Source of the DNA: Uloborus plumipes
Lineage: Eukaryota > Arthropoda > Arachnida > Araneae > Uloboridae
Direction: 5' to 3'
Length of the DNA stretch: 64,000 nt
Assembly (NCBI GenBank): GCA_038373865.1
Contig: JAXGGA010004665.1
Span: 1-64,000 of the forward strand
Below the pieces are notes generated by a model. The model was not told the DNA's origin and ran no database searches. It worked only from the letters and a program-made list of their open reading frames with translations. The position numbers and the translations under genes were made by a program. Below are positions 10,881 to 23,200 of the stretch, one piece after another; the first letter of the stretch is position 1; every line of letters starts with the position of its first letter.

Positions 10881-11934
10881 CCTCAATATAAGGTTGAGTA
10901 AAAACAGGTTGGGCACTATTGTTATAGGTTCTTTCGTGCATATGCAAAAATAATAAGATTTTTGTTACTTTTACAAACCACATAAAATATGCGTGTGTGT
11001 ATTTTCCCTTTAAGAAATAAAAAAAATTCTCATTCAAGACAAATGTAAATACTTTCAAGTAACAGTTATTTCTATATCCTTAATTAATGTCTACTATATT
11101 ATCAAAAAAGTACATTTAGGATAAAAATAGTATTCTTCTAAATTTTCCCTGCCTAAAGTGTAAATGCACAAGGTGAAGCTTGCTATTCAGCCCCTCTTAA
11201 ATATTCAGTAAGAGTGCCAAATGCTGAATATTTGGTTATATTTCTTGTGTCAATGCAATTTTCAATTGCATAATGAGTATTTTAATTGATTAACATTATG
11301 AGGTATTCCTCATTTTCACTCTCACTCAGACGATGACATTTTTAACTTTTCTCCATTTAAATCACTTATTCTTGCAGAAATAAAGATATCAGTGATTTTG
11401 ATTCTAAAATTATAAATAAGACAGGTGTAGCACTGACAGAGGAGTGTAGATAAGCTGATAGCCTCTCATGCCCAAAGGTGCAGTATCAAACTTAACTCTG
11501 GTCGGTGAATTTTAATGATTGAGAATTGACCGCATTCCTGTCTTATGATTACGCCGCATGTGAAAGATTCCTCAAGTATTTGTTGGCATAGAGTTTCTAT
11601 TGACAAAATTAAATTCTTTGTGCAGTTTTGCACCGCATAGAACCCAGATCCCTCCATCTGGTTTGGAAACTTGGCGTAAAAATTCTCATAGCAATGACCT
11701 TCTCTAATAGTGATAATAGTGAAGCCTTTGCCCATGAAAGAATGATTGTCAGTCTTGGGGAATGCACTGGGTCTGCAAATGGTTAGTAACTAGTATACAG
11801 CCCGTTTAAAACAAAAGACAGGTGCAGCAGTTAGAAATCTTGATTTTTCACAGTTTAAAAAATAAATAAAATTTGAAAAAAGGAGTGAGATTAAGTACAT
11901 TCAAAACTTTAACCCCATCTTCTTTTCTTTGCAG
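10881..11934. other. Upstream flank / first visible intron of CD2BP2
   Basis: The stretch ends in TTTCTTTGCAG (11924-11934), a good splice acceptor seven bases before the start codon. A 5'UTR exon must therefore lie upstream, but I could not locate it. No promoter can be placed. Confidence 0.5.
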
Positions 11935-12137
11935 TTTAATCATGGCTGAAAAAAATAATGGACCTCAAATTTTTAATCAAGAAGAGCTTGAAGCAGAAAT
12001 ACAAAGATGTAAAGATGAAGATAAATATAAAGAGTCTTTAATATTTAAAAAGTCAAAGCACTCTTTAGACAGTGATGAGGAAGATGATGATGAAAAAACT
12101 GGAAAGTATAATGTTCTTGATCCAAATGAATTAGAAG
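11935..12137 (+). CDS. CD2BP2: CD2BP2 exon 1 (first coding exon)
   Basis: The acceptor TTTGCAG ends at 11934 and the ATG is at 11942, preceded by TTTAATC. The exon codes 65 residues, beginning MAEKNNGPQIFNQ and ending in VLDPNELE plus one base. Donor GAAG|GTCAGT. The acidic run SDEEDDDE is typical of the family's N-terminus. Confidence 0.93.
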
Positions 12138-15100
12138 GTCAGTATTTATTGTTCATGCTAATGTTTTAATGCATTTATATTGTTCTGATATGAACACTAA
12201 ATAAATATCTGTTGCTATATTCTGATTATAACAAAGTAAGCATGTAAACAGTAAAATAATTGCACCAGTGCTGTTATAGTTTATTTATTTATTTTTTTTT
12301 GCATAACATTTGTAAGCTATAATGTTCGAACACCGGACATCACCTTAAAGCTTAAGCAATATCAGATTTTGTTCGTGATGTTTCATATGATTTTGTATTA
12401 GGGACGCATTTTACTCAATCATCAAGTAATTTTATGAAATTTCAAAATTCAAGAAAAAGTAATACGACATTAAAATACCTCAAATTACAAGACTGGCACA
12501 TTTCTAGAGTTCAGAACATGCCAAATTTTAGATGCCTACCAGAAATTTCAACATGATGAACAGAAAAACAATAAACTATCTCCTTAAATGGCATTTCAGA
12601 AAATTTAAATTTTTTCTTTGTGATTGTGACTATATGATTTGAAGTCAAATAATTTGGTAGAAAAAATTATATTCAAAGTTTGAGAATCAACCTCTAGGCA
12701 GGGCAAAATTCTGAAACAATTTCCTAGCAACATTTGAAAACAAAGACATTTTCCTGATTTTAATGCAACCATTTTATCTAATAAACTTACTGATATATTC
12801 TAGAATACTGCCATGGGCAGGTAAACGGCAGTATCTGCAAAAATGAGTTTTCGAGATATTTGAAGAAACGTGTTTTTGATTTCCCACAAACGTCTATGAA
12901 ACATTGAACTTCGAACATAGGCGATACTATATGTTTATACCGATATATTTTTGGGGTAATTGATTGAATTTTGATTTTGCAAGCGCAGAGAAAGGTAAAG
13001 CAGATACTGTCGTTTACCTGCCCTTTTCACTCTAAATGTCATGCGGAATTGACTGGCAGTCGGCAGTAACTGCACAGTATGCTACTAAATGTCTAGTATT
13101 TACATATTCGACTACATGCGGAGTAGATATGTTATTACAAAATATATTATTGCATTGTGAATGATATGTTTTATTTAAAAATATGCATAAATACCGCGTA
13201 TCCACTTGATATAGATTTAACATAAACGAACGCGAAATATAATTAAAAAATATAATGAAACTGTATTGTATTATGCAAAATATGAAGCAAAACTTGATGA
13301 TTCTTCAACCATTTTTACTTCCTTTTACTTAGTAAAGGAAGTATTGTGATCACAAAGAAAATTTCACTCAAAATTTGGTCTAAATTTTGATTTTGCTCAC
13401 CCCCGAATGAATGTTTAGTAGTTTTTTTGACCTATCAGTACGTGCATATGTACGTACTAACATATAAACAGCCGAAATATCCTTTTCGACCATGCCCCAG
13501 TTAATTACGACGAGTTTTCTCGTGACGTCTGTATGTAAGTATGTATGTGCGTATGTATGTATGCCTGTCGCATAACTCAAAAACTTTTTGCCGTAGAAGC
13601 TTTTAGTTTGGTATGTAGGCTCTGAGGGCAGTCTAGTTGTGCACCTCTCCTTGTGGTTGCATTCGAATGTTCCCGAGGAATGTTCCCCTTTTACCCCTTT
13701 GTGGGGTAAATCAATGTTAATTTCAATGTAGATTGAGTCATATGATTTAATGCAACTACTTGGCGATATATCGCCAAACTTTTGGTTGCCAAGTGTTTGC
13801 CGCCAAGTTGGCGACAAATTTGGCGAAAAAATGATTTTTTTTAAAATTTGGATTCAATTTGGCGTTATTGGGTACATTTTGCGAAAAATTCACTGAATCA
13901 TGTTAAAATCGGCGATATTTAGAAAATAAATCATTGTAAAACATTATTTTGCATTGATTCGTGACAAACTGGGGGTGTAAATATTTGAGTTGTTATCTTG
14001 CTCACTCTAATGCACTATTTTAACACTTGAGGCATTTATTATGGAATTTAAACGTAAAAGGAATTAGTGTTGCGTTCACACCAGATGTTTTAAAATAACT
14101 ACAAATCAGCTAATGCTTTGTACTTTGCATCAAAACAAGAAATCACTTTGAGAAAAAGAGCGCTTGAAATGCTTGTTGTGCTGACGATTTTTTTTCATAA
14201 TACTATTAAAAATGCAACAGCTAGAGATTAAACTGCAAAAACTATCGTCTGTTAGTGTGAAAGCAACTGTAATTAAACGAAAACAAAACAATGTAAATAA
14301 AATCATTTCATTGTTGCATTTTTGTTTGTCGTCTGCCAAGTTTGGCTTGTGTATCTTTGAAATCGCGAAAAATATTGTCTGATAGTGGAGAGAAACTTTA
14401 TTTGAAAGAAAAAAATCTGGTATGGACCCCACACTACTTCCTTTTATGTTTGAATTTCTTAGTAGATGCCTTAAGTGTTAAAATAGTGCTTGGAATGAGC
14501 AAGAAACAATTCAAACATTTACGCCCCTAATGTGTCACGAAACAATGCAAAAAATGATTTACAACAATTCATTTTCTAAATATCGCCAATTTTAGCATCA
14601 TTCAGTGGATTTTTTGCAATAGCGTCAATAGCGCTAAATTGAACCCAAACTTATAAAATATTTTTTTTCGCCAAATTTGTCGAAAATTTGGCGATAGGTC
14701 ACCAAGATGGCGATGAGCACTTGGCGACCAAAAGCTTGGTGATATATCGCCAAGTGGTAGCGCCAATTTATATCTCTTAAGTCTGCATTGATATTAACAC
14801 TGATTCACCCCATAAAGGAATAAAACACCCCCTTGGGAACATTCAAGTGCAACCAATGACCTCCCGGGACCTCCTATTAGGGCACTCCTACTTTCGCTCA
14901 GTTTAGGTACAAAGGAAAACGGTTTATGCGGCTTGATGCAATTTTTGCACAGCGATTCATATTATGTTCATCCTGCAGATATGCAGATACTGCCGTTTAC
15001 CTGCCCACAGCAACGAAAAATGCAGCTACTGCTAATTACCATTGGTTAAAAAACAGTTTTTTTTCATCAGAAACCAAAAAACGATGCTTGTACCATAAAA

Positions 15101-18100
15101 CTAATGTAACGTAGATTTCAAAAATGCAAAAAAATGAAAATCGAAAAATTTGCAGTTACTGCCCTTTACCTGCCCACGGCAGAATAGTTATATACTGTCT
15201 GATCATTAATTAATGACTTTTACAGAAACGGACCTAATTTCAGAAAAAAATGTGGAATATTATTATTATCACAGACCCATGATCAGGATCTCCAAAAGAG
15301 AAGGCTCTAAAAATTTTTCCAAATGCTGAAAAAAGTTAAAAAAAAAAATAAAATAAATAAGGGGAGGAATGAAATAAGTAAATGAAACAAAAGTAAATTT
15401 TAAAAGATGTTTTATAAAATTACTTTTGTTTTGATAACAAAAGTGCTTTTTTTTTATAGACTTTTTTTTTTAACAAAGCCCTTTATTTTCAATATTCCTA
15501 CATTTTGTAAAAAAAGTGATAACAGTATTTTTTAAATATCTAATGTTAACCTTTTGGATCCGGGTTGTTCATATGGAAATTTTTTTTTCGACCCAGGTAG
15601 TACGACAGTTGAACCACAGATTTCTTTTCCATTGAAAAGAGAAGGTATAAGCTGTCGTACCAAACGTATGAAACCTTGAAAAAATCCCTGGCTCCAAAGG
15701 GTTCGAGTGAAAATTTCAACCCCGTCCTCTAAAGAGAAAAGACTTATGGTACAACATGTGTACCGCCCGGTTCCTAAAGGTTAAGGTTTATTTCATAAAA
15801 TCACACTCAATAAACTAAACAGGAATTTATTGAAAATGAAAATCAAATGTCAAAGAAGTACTATTCAATTTTATCCCTGCAACATTAGTTTGCTGCAATG
15901 AAGCATCGAGAGAAAAATTCACCTAAAATCTGCTTTTCACAAGAAAACCTAGTCATTGCGGTAATATCGAGGGCAGATCTAGAGGTTTTTCCAGGGAGGG
16001 GCGAATGGGCTTTTTTTACTAACCTTTTATTACGAATCTTCGTTTACAAATGTTAACCACATATGTTTCAGATTCCAATTCTAAAATGATTCCAGAGGAG
16101 AACCTGCTAACATTAAAGATCCTCTAAAAATGCTTTTTTTCAAATTTTAACTTTGCAAATTTACCCGTGGTGCAGGGCCATAGCCCCCATCTTCTCTCCC
16201 TTGTATCCATCCCAGGGTAACACACATAGTAAAAATTATTTTAAATTAAATAAAAAAATAAACTGCAGTCGAGCCCGCTTATTAGAATATCCCATTTATT
16301 AGAATATTTTTTCGTTTCAAAATGGCTCTTCTATCAAGCCGGCTCCACTGTATTTGCTTATATTTATATTTTTAAGGGGGTTAAACAGATAAAACCCTGT
16401 CTTTGGGCATCGCTTATTATCACATAGACTAGTGTCAACAGAAAGACAGTTTTATACTAGTGGATTATTAATAGCTGACAAATCATTAACAGCTGGAAAG
16501 TATTAATCAGTAATCTCATGCAGGAGATATTTTAAAAAATCAAGACAAAAAACATTGTTAGCATTTTTGTAACAGTTGTTTACTTTCACGTATAAATTTA
16601 TTTCTGCAGCATAAACAGTGGATTTGCTTCACGTTTAATTGCTTGCGTTTTGATGTTTTTTACTGATTAGAAGTTATAAATTGCTGAAGATCTTATTCTT
16701 CTTTCTGTCTGTAGGTCAAGAAGATCGAACTATTGATTTTGATGGTGAAATAAAGATTACACCATTTAATATGAAAGAGGAATTAGAAGAAGGATACTTT
16801 GATAAAGAAGGAACCTATATTTTTAACAAGGAAGAAGATGTTATTAAAGATCAGTGGCTGGATGACATTGACTGGGTGAAAGTAAGTTTTTCATTTAATC
16901 AGCCTTTCATTTTAGTAATAAAATATACTTATTACAAATTTTGTTTTGCTCTTCCCTGTTTTCTGTGTGCTTTTTCAACAAAAAGAAGTAATTAAAGGGG
17001 TGTCCGAAACAAAATTCAATTTTTTTTTAAAGTGCATTATAAGATGCACCCTACTGTAAATCCTCCTTCTCCTTCAGTACTGTGACAAATTTAGAAGTTT
17101 TTAGTGACCCATTTGGCACAGCTTACCATAACATTTTAACCTAATAAACCATTGAAATGGGTAGTTGCAGGGGTCGCTGGGTGCAGGACCGGATATAACA
17201 AAGGTTAGTAAATGGATTTTTTCACTTAACTATAATTCCAGACTTAGAATGCTTAATATGTATAGTCTTGAGCAAAGGATAATCAGAGTGGACATGATTC
17301 AGCTGTTTAAATTTATTAAAATGAATGATGTTACGGGGTTAGATTTTTGCACGGAAAGCAGGACAAGTGGTCATTGTTTTTAGCTGTTTAAATCTCAGGC
17401 TAATCTGAAAATTTGGAAAAATTACTATTTTCGCAGGGTAGTGGGAGCTTGGAGCAGTTTACTGGAAGAGGCGGTAAGGAGCAATGGACTAGATAGCGTT
17501 AAGAGGGCCATTGATCTTCATTGGGGTCTATAATTTGACTAGGACCAGCCCAGCTGGGCCCAGAGCCTGTTGCTGGTCGTCACATTTGTATTTGTAAAAC
17601 AACTAGTTAGTGGTCCCAAAGTTCTTGAGAGAATAAGTAAAAGAAGAGAGTAAGAATAATTGCTGCAAGAGAAGTTGTTGTATGTGCTGCACTTACAACT
17701 TGACATTTTTTGATAGCTCTTTAACACTGCATCAAGTTTTTTCTTTAGCAGGAAATGCTCAAGCATGATTAGAAAAAGAAAAAAATATGAGAATAATATA
17801 AATCTTAGACTAAAAACAACAGAAATGCATATGTTAAGTGATGACTGTAGTAACGTTTTTTGAGGGGGAAGAAAGGGGTGCAAGGTGCATTGCCCTGTGA
17901 TATAAAAGCAAAAATGCAACATTGAAAAGCCAATGCACATGAATATTGTAGACACGTATTTTGGCATTACAAGGAACGTCTTTTTCAATGCAAAAATGTG
18001 AGCTTATTGATGCCTTACTGCACCAAAGTGAATTAAAAAAAAAATAAACTACAGTAAAACATGTCTGATGTTGTGCTGGGTTGGAACTAGAGATGAAAAT

Positions 18101-21100
18101 GGTCAGAAAAAAAAAAAAAAAAAAAAATTCTGCAGATGTTTATTTCGCTCCGTAAAAATTGAAAAACTCATTTTTTCTTTGAAATTTTCAGGAAATTGAA
18201 TTAGAAATTTCCAGCATTAAATGATAAATTCAGAAATTAATTATAATTACATTCTGATGCTTTCTTCTTCTCCCTTGTCTTCTTTGTAGGTTTTGGATTA
18301 AAAATAATAAATCTTCAGTAATATTGCCTTAAATTGCTTCAGTACTAGGCAAAATTTAATTTACTTTATTATTTTAGTGAAGTTTGCGTGAACTTAAAAT
18401 TAAACCTCACTTTTGTTGTAATTCACCTTTCTTCATGTCAGAACCTGAATAAATTGATTCAGTGCTGCTAGAATACAAATATTCAATCAGAATGCTTGAC
18501 TCTTCATTAAACTGTCTTAAATTACGGTGAATAGCTACCAGTTTCTCAATGTTCTCTGTTGTGAACCTAGTCCATAGTTTTGTGGGAGTATTTCTAAAAG
18601 CAATCCAGTTTTTTTTACTAGCTTACGGTGGAGGAATTTGTAACTGTTGCAAAGATCTTGCATCAGTAACCTCATTTTTTGCATTGAAAAGGGCATTCCT
18701 TGTAACACCAAAACACCTGTCTGCAGTATTCCTGGGCATTTGTGCTTTTCAGTGCTAATTTTTGCTATTAATTTTAAGCACAAAATTATTCGTTTAATTA
18801 ATTTACCCTTTGATGTATTTAAGCATTTAAGCACTCTGCCACTTTTAATTTCTTGAGCAATTTCTGTATTGTATAAATTGTAAATTATTCCTGGCAAGTT
18901 AACAATTTTTCTTTTCTATGTGGGAGGGGGGGGGGGAAGTCAGCATAAATGCCCAAACTGCTTATTGCAACAAGCTGCCTAGAACAATATTTTTTGGTCC
19001 CAACCCAACCCAACACAGCATCATTGGGATAGACAGGTTTTACTGTAGTTTTTTTTTTTTTTTTTTTTAAATTTACTTCAGTACTGTAAATTTGGTTTAG
19101 ATATTTTTATTCCACTGACATTCATAAATATTGTACTGTTACTGCGCTGTTCTTTCATTGAAGGGAGGTATAAAGATAGTTTGCATTTTAAGTTTTATTG
19201 TACAATTGATGCTCATTATAACAACCACACATTATAAAGACTATCCCTTTATAACACCTAGTGGGAAAAGACCCAACTTTATCCCTATTTACTTTATGTT
19301 AATTTGCTTGTGGTATAATGACCTTTCTGTGTTGTCTAATCCAAGATAGCGACCAAATTCAGCTAACACTATTGCAGGGATTTTTCTAGATAGAACATCT
19401 TTCTAAATTTTTAACTTGAAATGATCTTAATTATTGTTTACGAAAAAAGTCAAGGGCAGATACAAGGAAGGGGCGATTGCCCCTCCCTTGATAGGGACTA
19501 GATTTTGAAGTCCAAAAAAGGCAATTTTAGTTGATCTTTGGTGATATCAAGGGAAAAGGGTAGGGATTTGGGGCTGTGATCTCGAATTTTTTCGAAATGG
19601 AGGACTAAAACATTTGTAGACAACATGTTAACGCGTATGCATGGCGAAAAAAAAATGGGCAAGTAAGAAAAAAAATCAATCCTTCCTCCTTTGGAACATT
19701 TCTGAATTCGCCCTTGGACAAAATGCATGGAATTTTCACCTATGTAGTTTTGACAGGAAGTCTTGTGAAGAAATTTATGTATCATCTTCTGATAAAGATA
19801 AAGAAGGTTCTAATGATAGCTCCTAGTATAAAAAATGTTTCTAATCCTATTAAAGTGTTTAAATATTTTTTTAAGGGGAAAAAATTCTGGACAATATGTA
19901 TCATCTGTAACTGAAATGAAAATTTATATTTCTGTAAACTATACTTTTATAAACAACTATTTTGGATTTTTTCTTCAGAAAATAAATTATTTGTAAGAAT
20001 GCTTATATTTTCAAATTTAAAATGTGTTTAATGTTTTGTTATAGTATTTTGCAAACATATTTTTTAATTCAAATGAAAAAAAAATAATTTAATTACTTAG
20101 TTGAAATCTTCAAAAAATTGCCAATTTCAATAAAAGTGCTGAACATTTATGATCCAAGTGGTTTTTGTAAAAAAAATTCTACCTCTTATATTACTTGTTG
20201 TAAGGACCTTTTTCTGTGGGACGGAGATGGTCATTATATCAAGCATCGACTGTATTTGAATAAGTTCTCAAAGATGTTTGTTTTAATTTTTCTTAAATAT
20301 TTTTACAATTATAGGTGAAAAATATTGAAACTTCTAAAAGAAATTTAAATGAAGATGATAGCGACGACGAATTGCCGGAAGTAAATCTATTTTCTCACTA
20401 TTCCAAAATGTTAACTCTTATGAAGCCTAAAGAGACCGTACAAAAAGCCATATGCCGGTTGGGTGGCTCGAAATCTGGATCTAGAAGTGCTAGCAGTCGC
20501 TGGAAGAAGAAAAAAGAAAATGATGCAAAATTAGAAGATTCAGAAGAAACAGAAAATAAAGAGAAACTTGTGTTGCTCACAAGTTTGGCAAATGATATTA
20601 TTCAGTCTGGAGACATGGACATTTATCAGCAAACCTATGAAAAGTTGCAGTTTCATGTTAATAAAACTTCCGCTTCTACACTTAATAGTAATAATGAACA
20701 AAGTGATGAAGCTGCTTTAGACATGTTTGGAGATGATTTTGAGGAAACAGTTGATGAATCAAAACCATCACAGGCAACTCAAGATTCCTCACCACCTCAC
20801 TCAAGTATGTTTAAAAGTTATTATTGTGTTAACTCTAGTTTCTGGCAGTCTTTTTAACCTTTTAACAGCCATTCCCTATATTTCCCTGCACAGCACTGAT
20901 GTTCCAAAATGTCCTGCCCAAGTGTTACTCAGGGTAATTTTTGTTGACTGCATTGCAGTGTTATACCCAAATATATCTCATATCTCGGGAAAAGTTTATT
21001 TCGGCTTCATCTCTTGGTCAAGTCCGAATATATCGGGAAAAGTTAATTTTCTCTCAATTTAATTTATGTATCCAAATCATTGTAATAACTTGACAGTTAA

Positions 21101-23141
21101 AAGGTTAACAATATATTTTTTTGAATGTTATAAAAAGATTAAGTTTCTCTTTAAACTATATATACATCTCTCTACATAAGGATGAGGGTATATAAGGATA
21201 TATAAGGATAAGGGGAACAAATGCGATATCCGACCTAGCCTTGGCGACTTTTTCCTGTTGGCGCCAAAAGACGTCGCCAAGCATTCGATGTACGACGCCA
21301 ATTATCGCACATCGATCTTGGCGATGCTCTTTTGGCACCAACAGGAAAAAACGAAGATAAACATGCAAAGTATCCTACAATATTATGCAATACAATATAA
21401 CACAATATGAAAAGGTTTTTTCAATACACTTACCTTGGATTTTTTATACTTTCCAACTACCGCGGCACAGGTCGTGCAGCGAAATTAACCACTCACAAAA
21501 CGAATAAACAAACGTTCCAAAACGTGCTTGTACCAAAAAGGTCGTGCAGGTATGTTCCGCTCTTAGGGAAATTATCCACTCACAAAATGTATGAAAAAAC
21601 GTTAAATCCCAATAAATACCAAAATTACAATTTTGTTAATAAAATTCTAAAGAAAATTTCGAGAAAAAAATGGTTTTACTTTTCTTTTATTTCGTAATCT
21701 TCCCAATTAATCCCCCTTACTATTTCTAAAAATTTGTTAAACCTATCTTCATTATGAAACTAACAATTCTTTTTGAACATGTAATAAGCAAGATAACATT
21801 TAAAATCCCCCTTCCTATTGTGTGTAGGTAGTGTACTTTTAACGTGTCGCCATGTGGATTCAATGGTATTAGTGTGACAGCCTGTGTCGGGGTCTACAAA
21901 ATGAAGATCGTGATTTACCGCGAAATGTTCTCTATCTAAAGTTTCAAAGCCTTCTCTATCTAAAGTTTTGTACGCTTTCCACCCGTCTGAATGTATGGTA
22001 GTGCCTGGTAAAATCCATTCTTTAATAACAGAAAATAAAGTATCCCTACTCCTATCACCCACAGCAACAAAAAACATTTTACCCGTCCCCCTTTCTATCC
22101 CCCCAAAAACCCACTGACCCTCGACTGCATGACCCCTGTTATATTTTCTTTTTCCAAATTTTGATTTGTCTATTTCGACTATTTTGTCAACACCCCCTAT
22201 TTTTTCCGAATGTAATTCTATGTAATTTATAATTTCTTCATTTATATAGTTTCGCCAGTCTGTCATTGTGTGAGTAGCAAAAAAATACTGCTTTTCGATG
22301 TCTGCCGTTTTCGTACCAATAACAATTTCGTATGTCAACAAAAAAATTTCCTCCAATTTCAATTTACTTAGAGTAAACCACGACCCCCACCTTATACTAG
22401 TTTCTTTCCCACACATTTTCCCATCTACTTTGTTTCTGCATATAAATCCGTAGCCATCAGATATATTCTTTCTATTTCTTATTGTCATTGACGAACTGCA
22501 TCGAGTACAAATAATTTCACTTTTCAATAACCCTACTTCCCTTAAAAATTCCAGAAATACCTCTTTGTTCTCAATTAATTTAAAAATAAACAAACGATTT
22601 GGCACCCCGGTACGACCGTAAGTGGGCGAGAGCTAGAAAAAGTAAAAGACGACTCATTTAACAGTTTCAACTGATATTTTTCAACAACGCTACACACCGA
22701 ACTCATAATCGGTATGATGCATATGAGAAAAAAAAAACCTAAACAAACAATTTAAAACTTTAATACTCTAAAATAAAGCTTCGGAAAGTTACCTAAAGCT
22801 TCATAGGAAACTTTATTTTAGAGTATTCAAGTTTAAATTCCTTCAAAATCTTCCTAAGAGCAGAACATACCTTCACCTACCTTCCACACGAACGGCCACG
22901 TGAGAAAAGAACAACTTCAAACTGTGCTTCACTCAGAATTCACTCAGGGTTACCATACTCACAGAGCATCACCGCAGGATCCATGGCGCACCGCACGCCC
23001 ATGACGTCACAGACATTGCGTTTTGTCCGGGGTGCCATCCGGAAATACTTATCGCCTTCGTTGGCGTCGTAGGTCGTAAAACGCATTTGTACCGGATAAA
23101 GCATATATATGTATATCTAATATCTTTAAACGAGCAATTCT

Positions 23142-23200
<59 letters not shown>

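Noticed and set aside
11466..11735. 89-codon minus-strand ORF as a gene
   Set aside because: No family motif, opens at a non-canonical start and lies in a non-coding stretch upstream of CD2BP2.
13032..13223. ORF shared between 13032-13223 and 40923-41180 as a conserved gene
   Set aside because: The similarity is that of the two family D copies over their whole length and is not restricted to the frame.
17539..17988. 149-codon minus-strand ORF
   Set aside because: Hydrophobic low-complexity translation next to the LINE tail; part of it is just the inverted match of 18680-18760.
21760..22605. Bacterial contamination because of the ISXO2-like transposase
   Set aside because: Merlin is a known eukaryotic superfamily, the ORF is AT-rich like its surroundings and it lies inside an intron of a host gene.
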